From Hyphomicrobiales bacterium (lineage in GTDB: Bacteria > Pseudomonadota > Alphaproteobacteria > Rhizobiales > Rhizobiaceae), in assembly GCA_900473205.1 (NCBI GenBank), contig UCLB01000033.1, forward strand, positions 1 to 47,638: a DNA stretch of 47,638 bases, given 5' to 3'. Shown here in pieces: positions 17,698-25,648 of the stretch (position 1 is its first letter; each line of letters opens with the position of its first letter). The position numbers were made by a program, and so were the translations under genes. Under the pieces are notes generated by a model. It did no database searches. It had not been told where the DNA came from and saw only the letters and a list, made by a program, of their open reading frames with translations.

Positions 17698-18460
17698 CAT
17701 TCGCCTTATTCAGGTAGCACTTCTCGTTGTCATCCTCGGCGGTTGGCAGCTTGGCGTTTCCACGGGCGTAATTGATCGCTTCTTCTTTCCCGCCCCATTC
17801 GACATCGTCAAACAGGTCGTCACCTGGATAGCGGACGCTGGTTTTTACAAACACGTTGGCATCACGCTGAGCGAGACTGTTCTCGGCTATCTCATTGGCA
17901 CAGGTCTCGGCGTCGCAGCGGGCGTATGGCTTGGACTAAGCCCCTTCGTCGCACGCGTCCTTGATCCCTTCATTGAAGCGGTCAACGCAATTCCGCGCGT
18001 CGTCCTAGCTCCGATCTTCGTCTTATGGCTGGGGTTAGGCCTCTGGTCGAAGGTTGCTCTTGCAGTGACGCTCGTGTTTTTCGTCACATTTTTCAACGCC
18101 ATGCAGGGTGTGAAGGAAGTGAACCCGGTCGTCTTGTCGAACGCTCGCATTCTCGGCGCAAAACGTTCCGACCTTCTGCGCCACGTCTACTTCCCTGCGG
18201 CCGCAAGCTGGATCTTGTCTTCGCTCCGCACCTCGGTCGGCTTTGCCGTCGTCGGTGCCATTATCGGTGAATATCTCGGCGCATCGGCAGGCCTCGGCTA
18301 CCTGATCGCTCGATCAGAAGGCAACTTCGATGCGGTGGGTGTGTTTGCAGGTATCATTATCCTGGCCATGTTTGTCCTCGTCATCGATCTCGTGCTCGAT
18401 TTTGTCGAGAAGAAATTGATCACTTGGCGACCCAATGCGGGCGAAGAGCGGCCTGCATAA
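17684..18460 (+). CDS. ABC transporter permease (SsuC/TauC-like)
   Basis: A 258-residue inner-membrane permease with about six transmembrane helices and the EAA-loop region VNPVVLSNARILGAKRSDLL that docks onto the ATPase. The first helix is VALLVVILGGWQLGVSTGV. It completes the SBP-ATPase-permease order of the operon; its stop is followed 21 bases later by a strong terminator, defining the operon end. Substrate specificity is not readable from a permease. Confidence 0.92.
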   Translation: MHAINIRLIQVALLVVILGGWQLGVSTGVIDRFFFPAPFDIVKQVVTWIADAGFYKHVGITLSETVLGYLIGTGLGVAAGVWLGLSPFVARVLDPFIEAVNAIPRVVLAPIFVLWLGLGLWSKVALAVTLVFFVTFFNAMQGVKEVNPVVLSNARILGAKRSDLLRHVYFPAAASWILSSLRTSVGFAVVGAIIGEYLGASAGLGYLIARSEGNFDAVGVFAGIIILAMFVLVIDLVLDFVEKKLITWRPNAGEERPA

Positions 18461-18481
18461 GCAAGCCACAATGACATTTAG

Positions 18482-18511
18482 AAAGGGGCGGTCGATTGAT
18501 CGCCCCTTTTT
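18482..18511 (+). terminator. Rho-independent terminator of the galD-ABC operon
   Basis: AAAGGGGCG (18482-18490) pairs perfectly with CGCCCCTTT (18501-18509) across a 10-base loop and runs into TTTTT. It begins 21 bases after the permease stop. Confidence 0.9.
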
Positions 18512-18708
18512 AATATTCGTATCCTTGTCGCAACTCGAGAGCGATATTCAGCACCCTGCCGCGCTTACAAGAACGGCAAGAGCGGTCATGCGCCGATCGC
18601 AATAATCGGTCTATTATTTGCATTTCACATGATGGCGTTTCTTCCGCTACTGTCCTCAAAGAGGATATTCCGCTGGCCTTGGAATGGCTGAGCGGTCGGG
18701 AGGAAAAC

Positions 18709-19377
18709 ATGACATTTCTGCATAGAGCAGCATCACTTAGCGTGATGTCGATCTCGCTCGCCTATACTTTCTGCTCACCCGCGAGAGCGGTCGAACAAGA
18801 CACGTCTACATTGTGTTTCGCGTTAGAGAAAGCAGATATTTCGGCATCTAAAATAACGCTCCCGACCACGGGCGCGGAAGTGATATCCAGTACTCTGATC
18901 AAAGATTCTGATCAATCCAATCAAGACGGCGAATATTGCAAGATCATTGGAAAGACAAAGCCGGTCGATCCAAAAGCACCTGATATCGTCTGGCAGGTCA
19001 ATCTCCCGACCGCTTGGAATGGCAAGCTGCTGCAATATGGCGGCGGTGGCTATAATGGCAGCCTGCCGCCAACCACGGACAAGACAACACTCGGCCTCGA
19101 TGTCGCGCCTACTCCGCTGGCGCAAGGATATGTGACATTCGGAAGCGATTCAGGACATCAGGCGCCCAATGCGGATGATGCTTCATTCGCTAAAAATGAC
19201 GAGGCGATGCTGAATTACGGGTATATGCATATCAAAAAAACCCTCGATGTTGCCAAGGTTCTTGTCCAGGAACGATACCGTAAGCCGATAAGGGGTGATC
19301 TAAATGAAGTTCTAAGGGCCAACCATTGGTCGGCTCTTGATCGAAGTTTTACCAGTCGCACACATACGCGCCCTTAA
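18709..19377 (+). pseudogene. Tannase/feruloyl esterase family protein, 3'-truncated
   Basis: A 222-residue product with an excellent ribosome site (GGGAGGAAAAC before ATG 18709) and a signal peptide (ending CSPARA). The body matches the N-terminal part of tannase/feruloyl esterase proteins: KIIGKTKPVDP, WQVNLPTAWNGKLLQYGGGG, GLDVAPTPLAQGYVTFGSDS and ALNYGYMHIKKT-like helix. Family members have about 500-560 residues; homology stops at VLVQERYRKP, just before the nucleophilic Ser (GGSTGGRE-type motif), and about 30 unrelated residues follow. The catalytic triad is therefore lost and the product cannot be an active esterase. Tannases release gallate, which links this relic to the neighbouring galD operon. 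Confidence 0.75.
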
Positions 19378-19398
19378 TAGTTGCTACAGAACCACGTT

Positions 19399-19420
19399 AT
19401 ATGTCCGATATCGGACATAT
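19399..19420. promoter_or_regulatory. Palindromic operator candidate (TGTCCG-N4-CGGACA), site 1
   Basis: A perfect 22-base palindrome whose core TGTCCGATATCGGACA spans 19402-19417. It lies about 150 bases upstream of the ArsR gene. The same arrangement recurs at 20093 and 20343, so it is probably a binding site for a dimeric regulator encoded nearby. Confidence 0.6.
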
Positions 19421-19571
19421 TTTATGTTTATTAAATTGCATGAATGTCTGGAAGATGACACGATCGGCGCTGCCGCAACCCATTCTGTTTGCATTGGGGA
19501 CTTTGGCGAATAGCGGCTTATAATCCATACCGGTGTTTTTTTACCGAACACGCTTGCGACTGGAAAACCAA

Positions 19572-19901
19572 ATGAAAACCGGGCTATCAAGTGACCGTAC
19601 GGCCACACAGGCTGCAAACTTTTTGTCTGCCATGGCTAATGCAAAACGTCTTCACATACTTGCGATTATTGCCCAAGCTGAGATGCCCGTTGGCAAATTG
19701 GCCGAGATGGTCAACCTCAGTCAATCTGCCCTGTCTCAGCACCTGTCAAAGCTTAGAAACGCCAAGCTCGTGACGACACGACGTGATGCCCAGATAATTT
19801 ACTACTCTTGCACTTCATCGGCTGCGATCCAGTTGCTCGCAAGCATTAACGATATTTTTGAGATGCCCGATGGTCCGACAGCAAATATCGCTGTTGCCTA
19901 A
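19572..19901 (+). CDS. ArsR-family transcriptional regulator (NolR-like)
   Basis: A 109-residue winged-helix regulator. AANFLSAMANAKRLHILAII and the recognition segment LSQSALSQHLSKLRNAKLV, then TRRDAQIIYYSC for the wing, are typical of the ArsR/SmtB group, particularly the rhizobial NolR-like branch. No metal-binding Cys cluster (CxC) in the recognition helix is present, so metal sensing is unlikely. The ATG at 19572 is preferred to the upstream in-frame start, which lacks family homology. Flanking TGTCCG palindromes may be its own operators. Its targets are unknown. Confidence 0.88.
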   Translation: MKTGLSSDRTATQAANFLSAMANAKRLHILAIIAQAEMPVGKLAEMVNLSQSALSQHLSKLRNAKLVTTRRDAQIIYYSCTSSAAIQLLASINDIFEMPDGPTANIAVA

Positions 19902-20092
19902 GCCGGGCAATGTCCCGCGATTATGCTCCTGTTATCGAAGGTAAGTAGTCGGCCAAGGCATTACATGAATTGTAACGGGCGACCGGAGGTTCCCCGGCCC
20001 CAGACTTTCACAAAATGCGTTCGGATCGCAAGCGTACACGATGTATACCATCGATTTCAAATTGCGGCCATCGACGACCACACTTCCACAAA

Positions 20093-20108
20093 TGTCCGAT
20101 TACGGACA
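20093..20108. promoter_or_regulatory. Palindromic operator candidate, site 2
   Basis: TGTCCGATTACGGACA: the same 6-4-6 half-site geometry as site 1 with both half-sites perfect. It lies about 190 bases after the ArsR gene and 410 bases before the Crp/Fnr gene. Confidence 0.55.
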
Positions 20109-20342
20109 CAGTAGCCATGGAGTTTGCTGCGACTGGCGTCCGCTCCCTACCTGACTCTGGTCATTCCGCTTCGCTATATCTGCCGTATGAAGGTGCTGGT
20201 CACGGTTAAAGCGTAAACCGGACCACCAGATGCGCTGCTTTTGCTTCTTTTCGCTTATTGAGGTCTCCTAGTAAAACCCGACTGCCCTCTTATCTCAGCA
20301 GGTTCACTACACTAACTAGCTGACGTCAAATGCCCATCATCG

Positions 20343-20358
20343 CGTCCGGTTTCGGACA
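20343..20358. promoter_or_regulatory. Palindromic operator candidate, site 3
   Basis: CGTCCGGTTTCGGACA: same geometry with one mismatch in the left half-site. It lies about 145 bases upstream of the Crp/Fnr gene, a spacing like that of site 1 to the ArsR gene. Confidence 0.5.
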
Positions 20359-20503
20359 CCCCCTGCCCAGCCCTTGCTTACATGAAGCTATGACCGCCAT
20401 ACATCCGCCACGCCAGTGGCAGACAACGAATCATCGTTCGCAACTCCGTGGCGCGAACGGCTAGGAGATCGTCATTGCTCTTGCCCTCACTGAGGTAATG
20501 AGC

Positions 20504-21217
20504 ATGAGCATTCTCCACCAATCATCGGTTGCGAATAGGCTACTTTCAGCGCTAACTCCCGCTGATTTTGCACGTCTTGCGGTACACCTAGAGTGGTTGG
20601 AACTGCCGCGGCGTTTTGAATTGTCGTCTCCAGGCAAAATTGCGAATTATTGCTATTTTTTTGAGCGAGGCGTAGCTTCTGTCGTTGCAAGGGTCGACGG
20701 CGGCAGGCAGGCGGACGTGGCCATATATGGTTGTGAGGGAATGTTTCCAACCTCGCCCATCATGCATGTTCCCACTGTTCCGTATTTAGCCTTTATGCAG
20801 GTGGCTGGATCTGGCTACAGGATCCTAACCGCCCATCTTTTGCATGCCGCTGAGCAGAGTTTTGATCTGCGCTCATTGCTTTTGCGTTTTGCGCAAGTCG
20901 TGTCTGTACAGACGTCCTTTACGGCGCTCTCCAACGCAACCGACAATATCGAGCAGCGGCTGGCGCGTTGGCTCTTAATGTGCGACGACAGATCAGACGG
21001 AGAGGTCGTCACTCTTACACACGCATTTATTTCGGAAATCCTCGCGGTCAGGCGGCAAAGCGTGACCACCGCGCTGCATGTCCTTGAGGGCCAGCACCTG
21101 ATTTATGCTGAACGAAACCAGATACGAATTTTAAATAGAGACGGACTGAAGAGTTTTGCGGGTGGCACATACGGCCCCGCTGAGGAAGAATACCGGCGGC
21201 TTGTCAGCCACCCGTAA
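20504..21217 (+). CDS. Crp/Fnr-family transcriptional regulator
   Basis: A 237-residue regulator with an N-terminal cyclic-nucleotide-binding-like beta barrel (about 20-130) and a C-terminal winged helix (about 150-220, FISEILAVRRQSVTTALHVL being the recognition region). It lacks the N-terminal Cys cluster of FNR and the phosphate-binding cassette of CAP is not conserved, so the effector is unknown; rhizobia encode many such paralogues. GAGG lies only 2 bases before the ATG at 20498 but 8 bases before the ATG at 20504, so the latter is chosen. Three TGTCCG palindromes upstream are candidate targets. Confidence 0.88.
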   Translation: MSILHQSSVANRLLSALTPADFARLAVHLEWLELPRRFELSSPGKIANYCYFFERGVASVVARVDGGRQADVAIYGCEGMFPTSPIMHVPTVPYLAFMQVAGSGYRILTAHLLHAAEQSFDLRSLLLRFAQVVSVQTSFTALSNATDNIEQRLARWLLMCDDRSDGEVVTLTHAFISEILAVRRQSVTTALHVLEGQHLIYAERNQIRILNRDGLKSFAGGTYGPAEEEYRRLVSHP

Positions 21218-21519
21218 GACATCACGCAGGCACAGCGTTGCAAGGGGCTTTGGTGTTGCGCGAAGGATTGCGTGGCCGCGCCAGGGAACCATCAAAAAAT
21301 GCGGCTAGGTGAGTAAACGCTCGCCGCATCTGTTTTAGAGCAAAGCTCAATATCCTCCCGTCAAGGAAAATACTTTCTCCGGTCCCTTGATGTATAAAGT
21401 GTATGTGACATCAACCGATGCATGCATGCACAGTGGCGGTCGGCTGACGATCGTAGACTGAAAGCTAAGAGCGATGCGAGTTTGTTTGCGCTTGCCCATC
21501 ATTTTGATATATTAAACGG
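21218..21519. other. Intergenic region with terminator
   Basis: Holds the hairpin at 21299-21337 and, near 21417-21428, an alternating TGCATGCATGCA tract. No gene is seen. Confidence 0.5.
21299..21337 (+). terminator. Stem-loop terminator candidate after the Crp/Fnr gene
   Basis: ATGCGGC (21299-21305) pairs with GCCGCAT (21323-21329), with further GAG/CTC pairing inside, and is followed by CTGTTTTA. It is 82 bases past the stop codon. Confidence 0.5.
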
Positions 21520-21813
21520 ATGATAGATTCTCAGGGCATGTCTAGCTTCATTCACAAAGTCCAGCGCCGTGTGGCCGAGGCGATCCTTTTGCTAGGAGGA
21601 CCGAGCGTCGTGGTTATTGTCTGCATCCAGATGTGGTGGGGTCGCATGAGTGCGACGGATGGCAACGCGACGGGGGACCATGATTCAGTAAGTTTTTATC
21701 TCCTTAACGGGGTTGCAATCTCGATCAGCCTTTGTGCGCTTGCGATTAGCGCGACCACAACATGGCGCCTAATTGCATCCTTGCGCACTAAGCGTACGAA
21801 CCGGTCGACCTGA
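21520..21813 (+). CDS. Hypothetical small membrane protein
   Basis: A 97-residue protein that I do not recognise. An amphipathic basic N-terminus (FIHKVQRRVAEA) leads into a hydrophobic helix (about 22-40), a polar loop with Asp/Asn (about 44-58) and a second hydrophobic helix (about 60-85), with a basic tail KRTNRST. ATG 21520 or the Met at residue 7 may be the start; no strong ribosome site is seen for either. Its 3' end overlaps the end of a convergent small frame by 26 bases. Confidence 0.45.
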   Translation: MIDSQGMSSFIHKVQRRVAEAILLLGGPSVVVIVCIQMWWGRMSATDGNATGDHDSVSFYLLNGVAISISLCALAISATTTWRLIASLRTKRTNRST

Positions 21814-22009
21814 GGACGGTTCGGATCACACAGCAGCTTGCGAGGCCACAAAAGAGTACCAACGCCATAACGGTGATCCATGAAAGCCTAGGACCGACAG
21901 GAGCGCTTAATGATGATGCGGCTTTGAAAAACAATTCCTGCGCGATCGAATGGCAGCCTTTCTGATCCGGGGACGTATCGATGCCTTCCTCAACCTTCCA
22001 ACTGTTCAT
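21788..22009 (-). CDS. Hypothetical small membrane protein (third of an overlapping trio)
   Basis: A 73-residue frame starting MNSWKVEEGIDTSPDQKG, with one hydrophobic helix (WITVMALVLFCGLASCCVI) and a short basic tail. It overlaps the preceding co-oriented frame by 20 bases and has no ribosome site of its own, which would fit translational coupling. It is not recognised, and the convergent overlap with the plus-strand gene weakens the call. Confidence 0.3.
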   Translation of the reverse strand: MNSWKVEEGIDTSPDQKGCHSIAQELFFKAASSLSAPVGPRLSWITVMALVLFCGLASCCVIRTVLRSTGSYA

Positions 22010-22193
22010 CGGGTACAATGAACCAAAACAGCTGGACGAGATCGTCCCACGTCCTGACCAACTCCTCCCAAGCGGCAATGGCCTGACCGTAGGCATAAAT
22101 TGTCATAAGCGTGATAGCGAGCAATACCAGCCACGGCCAGATTGCGCGCCGCCGATGCTGTTTTTTGCCGACATCTTCCTCTAATCCGCTCAA
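21990..22193 (-). CDS. Hypothetical small membrane protein (second of an overlapping trio)
   Basis: A 67-residue product with a basic cytoplasmic N-terminus (KKQHRRR), one transmembrane helix (IWPWLVLLAITLMTIYAYG) and an acidic, Trp-rich C-terminal half ending PDEQLEG. The start is a TTG whose last bases overlap the stop of the upstream frame (TTGA), and AGGA lies just before it. This stop-start overlap is the main reason to accept it. Function unknown. Confidence 0.4.
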   Translation of the reverse strand: MSGLEEDVGKKQHRRRAIWPWLVLLAITLMTIYAYGQAIAAWEELVRTWDDLVQLFWFIVPDEQLEG

Positions 22194-22378
22194 TTCCTAA
22201 ACTCCAGTTTCATGCCAGATGAGAGGTGTCTATGGCAGACGGGGCACGCTTCATCAGTATCTTGTATCTGGTTTGCAACTGACACAAGGGCCGCTGCGAT
22301 CGCGTTTGCTTGGCATTCGGCCTCGGCTCGCTCTCGTTCGGTGGTCGTCCGTTCCGCTGATCGCATCTCACAAAGCAC
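22190..22378 (-). CDS. Hypothetical small protein with CPVC motif (first of an overlapping trio)
   Basis: A 62-residue frame (GTG at 22378, or ATG at 22366) with a charged helical N-terminal half (TTTERERAEAECQANAIAAA) and a C-terminal ACPVCHRHLSS segment that could bind a metal or form a redox disulfide. The stop overlaps the next gene's TTG. It is not recognised as any family. Confidence 0.35.
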   Translation of the reverse strand: MLCEMRSAERTTTERERAEAECQANAIAAALVSVANQIQDTDEACPVCHRHLSSGMKLEFRN

Positions 22379-22720
22379 GATCGTCGCGTCAGGCTGTAAT
22401 TCACACCATCGGCGTTCGAAATCACGATGGCAGGCTCGGCTTCCTGAAGATTCAGGATCGCAAAGAGCTTCGTGAGCTGTCGGGTTGTTTTTAAGTCAGC
22501 GGCCGCCCGAATGACGATCGGTTAGAGCTGAGCAGTTCGTTGTCGCAATTAGATTGGCAGATCCGACGAAGGCCGTCTCGCGATCTTTGGTTTACGCAAC
22601 GAACAAATAGCCAGCGACTGGAAGGTTAAACAAAAATACTCTGACATCTTTATTTTAGTCATCCTTCATGCAAATCTGAGATTATCAGCGTATTTGTATT
22701 TCCAAAAGAAGGAGGAATGT
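22379..22720. other. Intergenic region between divergent small genes and the PAS gene
   Basis: No recognisable gene. It should carry the promoters of the minus-strand trio and of the PAS-domain gene; the last 100 bases are AT-rich. Confidence 0.4.
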
Positions 22721-23218
22721 TTGAATTCAGACCCAACCGGAAATATCAATATCATTTCCCTTGGGCAGGCCATGGGATTTTATAATTGGGATGTCCTCGA
22801 AAATAGACTGTATGGCGATTCATATCTTGCTGAGCTATATGGGTTGCCTAGAGAAGATCTTGCCAGAGGCATGCAAGTAGAGAAGATTTTTTCGATCATT
22901 TTAGAAAAAGACCGCCCTTCAATTGCTGCGAACATCCATCGAGCAATCTTGACGGGTGAAGCATCCAATGGCCAGTTTCGGGTTCTGCATCCTAACGGGG
23001 CTACTCGTTCGCTCATAGCGTTCGGTCGCTGTCTTCGCGACGAAACGGGTATTCCAACATTCTACACAGGGGCGGTGCTAGACGCGTGCTCATCAGTTAA
23101 GTCACAAACGACCGATCCGCTAGAAGCATATTGCAGAGCTGCACTTGCTGCTGCCGAGGAACGCGGCAACGAATTAGCTGCTCGTTATCTCTCATCCGCA
23201 ATAAAGGCAGCTCTATAG
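22721..23218 (+). CDS. PAS-domain protein without output domain
   Basis: A 165-residue protein. Residues about 15-125 form a PAS fold with a PAC-like C-terminal part: AMGFYNWDVLENRLYGDSYL at the start, the ILEKDRPSIAANIHRAILTG helix and GQFRVLHPNGATRSLIAFGR strands. A short helical tail (EAYCRAALAAAEERGNELAA) replaces any kinase or cyclase domain. The start is decided by AAGGAGG at 22709-22715, which points to the TTG at 22721; the in-frame TTG at 22694 lies before that site. Probably a soluble sensor or an adaptor that acts on a separate kinase; no partner is adjacent. Confidence 0.7.
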   Translation: MNSDPTGNINIISLGQAMGFYNWDVLENRLYGDSYLAELYGLPREDLARGMQVEKIFSIILEKDRPSIAANIHRAILTGEASNGQFRVLHPNGATRSLIAFGRCLRDETGIPTFYTGAVLDACSSVKSQTTDPLEAYCRAALAAAEERGNELAARYLSSAIKAAL

Positions 23219-24399
23219 CTTAACGTGCAAGCTCGAGCAGGCTTACGGGAGGTAGGGCTGGGCAGACTTTTGAATAAATGAGCTGATTCTACGCAACGAT
23301 GCAGCGTACACACTGTTAGATGAGGGGGCTCTTTCATGAGGATCAGGCTCTAACCGTTGAGAGGTCCCCAGAATGCCAGTCCTGAAACCATGCGAAAATG
23401 TCGACTGAATGGTACCTACCACCACTTCCGCGTCGCATGACAAGAATCCCTGCAACTATTTCAGACGCTATGCTGGACGCGTTTTCGGTTGCAAAAACGA
23501 TGGGTGCTGTAAGCCGCAATGCTCTTGCGCGACTCGCAAGCTCTGGACCAGACGCGCTCGTCAAATTGACATATGGGGGTACAGTTCCCAAAGCTGCCGA
23601 CGCCCCTTCTGCTCTGACTGTCTCGTCCACGATTAACCTGCCTGACGCACCTCGTCCGTGTTCATTCGGATCAAGCCTCATTCCCCACAAGCAGCACCGT
23701 CAGTTGTGCGGTGACCTGGTGCAAACGGGATGACAGCCTGAAGCAGGCTTTAGTTTGTCCTGTGCCTCCACAAGAATGGCGAGTTGTTTGCCCTTCGCCA
23801 AATTAGATCGAAATTTTGGCGCAAGTGCCTGGCGAGTATAGGTTTTCGACAGGAGCTAAACGCCTGAGTCAAGTTCACCGCCCCGGACAATCGAATTTTC
23901 CGTGTACCCGGAGGTAAACAGGACAGCAATGTTGGGAAGACGCTCACGCGCCTTGCGCCAGTTCTGAGCTTTTCAGTGTTCCCGGCCTGATCGAGAGCTC
24001 CGAAGACTTGCAGGAGCGTTGGCAGGATATGTTTGATCCGTTCCCAGGATCAGATTATCCGCTCGTTTTATCGGTGGTCTGCATCTCTGCTTTAGTCTTC
24101 GCGATCCTTACACATTCCCTGCCCATTTTGGAGGCAGCAATAAATGCGCGGACTTACTCGAAAGGCGAATGCAGGAGGCTGGCGATAGTTAAGCACCACA
24201 ATAGTCTTACGAGACAGGCCCCCTGTGTACCGTCGCATTTTATCGGCCGGCAAACCCTTTTGCGGAACGTTCCCCTAGCTTCGGTGCAGGCGCTCAACTG
24301 CAAGATTAATGCTACAACAACCATGTCGGCAATATAAGAAGCGGAGTAAGAATCTTATAAAGACCACCCTGTAGGCTTTCGCTTAAGGCAGGAAAAGCA
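23219..24399. other. 1.2-kb region of decayed sequence
   Basis: No intact gene is supported. It holds a receiver-domain remnant on the minus strand (23780-23969), a further minus-strand stretch (23343-23690) with PIVFATEN-like receiver character, and an open plus-strand frame (24008-24337) with one hydrophobic segment but no ribosome site or recognisable family. Confidence 0.5.
23780..23969 (-). pseudogene. Response-regulator receiver domain remnant with internal stop
   Basis: One minus-strand frame reads ARERLPNIAVLFTSGYTENS, IVRGGELDSGV, an in-frame TAG, then LLSKTYTRQALAPKFR. This matches the C-terminal half of receivers in rhizobial hybrid kinases, where the stop replaces the Glu of VELLSKPY. 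The phospho-Asp half is missing; a TGA lies just upstream. It is a pseudogene relic. Confidence 0.6.
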
Positions 24400-25608
24400 A
24401 TGCAGATCGATTTACAAACCCTTTGGTATTTGACTGTTGGAACGCTCCTGGTGTCAGCGTCGCTTATCCTTTGGGAAAGGCAGGCTCATCCAGGTCGCGC
24501 ACGCGTGCTCGGTGTTCTGGCCGCGGCACTCTTCGCGTTCGTTCTCGGCTGCATGCTTGCAATGAACCTCAGCCATTTTCCGGTCGCGCTCGGCATGGGA
24601 GCGATCAACATCCTAATGATGTTGGGCTACCTTCTGGTCCTTAACGCTGTCGCCGGGCTGGACGGTCAACGGTATTTCTGGTCGTCCGTCGTAGCGCTAA
24701 GCTTCTTAGCCATCGCGTGGGCGATCGCTGGCACGCACTTCCCGGCCGCCTTCTGGAACCACGTCTCGTCTGTCCCCATAGCGCTGACTTGCGGCGTGAC
24801 AGCCTGGAGGCTTCTGCGCAGCCGCACGGTCCAGCGATTGCGCTCACGTCCCATCGCAGTATCAATCTCGGCCTTCCATGCCCTGTTCTACCTTGGCAGA
24901 GCGTTCATTGCACCTGTTCTCCTTCAGCGGTATGGGCAAGATATTATCTCCATCGTTGGGAAGGTGACGATGTACGAGGCCGTCTTGTACTCGGTAGCGA
25001 TGCCGATGTCCTTCCTGATGATTATTCGAGAGGAGGAAAAGCTCCACCTTCTCCACATGTCGCAAACCGATCAGTTGACCGGGCTTGCAAACCGTCACGC
25101 CTTTTTTGAGCAGGCATCTCGGATCCTCCGGGGGCGGCATGGTAACCCCGTATCCCTGCTCGCCTTCGACCTCGACCACTTCAAGGCGATCAACGACCAT
25201 TATGGACATCCAACTGGAGATAGGGTTTTACAGCTGTTCGCCAAGATCGCCTGCGAAGAAGCGGGGCCTGACGCACTTATTGTCCGGCTGGGCGGGGAGG
25301 AATTCGCTGCGCTTCTGCCACGGTGCGACCATTCCCAAGCGTTCAGTCGTGGCTCGGCGATCGCAACCCGGTTTGCCAAAGCAGCCGCTCGGGCAGAGGG
25401 CTTGAAAATCCGGGCCACCGTCAGTATTGGCCTTGCGGCATCAGACTGCTACGACCTCGCCGAGATGCTTGCAAGCGCCGACGGCGCGCTTTACCGGGCG
25501 AAAGCCCTTGGGCGGAATCGCGTTGAGGCCGCGGAACAAAGCGAATTGCTAATACACCCACAAGCCTATCCCATGCATCGTCAGCTGAGGTTAGCATCGA
25601 CGGCCTAA
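24400..25608 (+). CDS. Membrane-anchored diguanylate cyclase (GGDEF)
   Basis: A 402-residue protein. Six or seven hydrophobic helices occupy residues 8-208; the GGDEF domain (about 220-385) has TDQLTGLANRHAF, FDLDHFKAINDHYGHPTGD with the metal-binding Asp, and the active site GGEEF at 298-302. The RxxD inhibitory site normally just before the signature is absent, so product inhibition is probably lacking. It should make cyclic di-GMP from two GTP in response to a signal sensed by the membrane part. The start is ATG 24400, with AGGAAAAGC upstream. No partner phosphodiesterase or receptor is adjacent. Confidence 0.92.
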   Translation: MQIDLQTLWYLTVGTLLVSASLILWERQAHPGRARVLGVLAAALFAFVLGCMLAMNLSHFPVALGMGAINILMMLGYLLVLNAVAGLDGQRYFWSSVVALSFLAIAWAIAGTHFPAAFWNHVSSVPIALTCGVTAWRLLRSRTVQRLRSRPIAVSISAFHALFYLGRAFIAPVLLQRYGQDIISIVGKVTMYEAVLYSVAMPMSFLMIIREEEKLHLLHMSQTDQLTGLANRHAFFEQASRILRGRHGNPVSLLAFDLDHFKAINDHYGHPTGDRVLQLFAKIACEEAGPDALIVRLGGEEFAALLPRCDHSQAFSRGSAIATRFAKAAARAEGLKIRATVSIGLAASDCYDLAEMLASADGALYRAKALGRNRVEAAEQSELLIHPQAYPMHRQLRLASTA

Positions 25609-25648
25609 TAATTCGATGTAGCGCCTTGGAAGGACCTGAACCAACGCC

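Larger units (their letters stand above)
19902..20503. other. 600-base non-coding region with two palindromes
   Basis: No convincing gene is seen on either strand. It contains palindromes 2 and 3 of the TGTCCG-N4-CGGACA type and the promoter of the Crp/Fnr gene. A small RNA gene between the palindromes cannot be excluded by eye. Confidence 0.5.

Noticed and set aside
19923..20209. Short plus-strand frames between the ArsR and Crp/Fnr genes
   Set aside because: No ribosome sites, overlap in two frames, interrupted by operator-like palindromes.
21417..21428. TGCATGCATGCA tract
   Set aside because: Short alternating repeat with no flanking structure; noted within the intergenic entry only.
22212..22494. 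Plus-strand frames opposite the CPVC small gene
   Set aside because: No ribosome site and poor composition; the minus-strand frames with stop-start overlap are more credible.
24008..24337. Plus-strand frame of 109 codons with one hydrophobic segment
   Set aside because: Starts with TTG without a ribosome site, second half looks random, and it lies in a decayed region.
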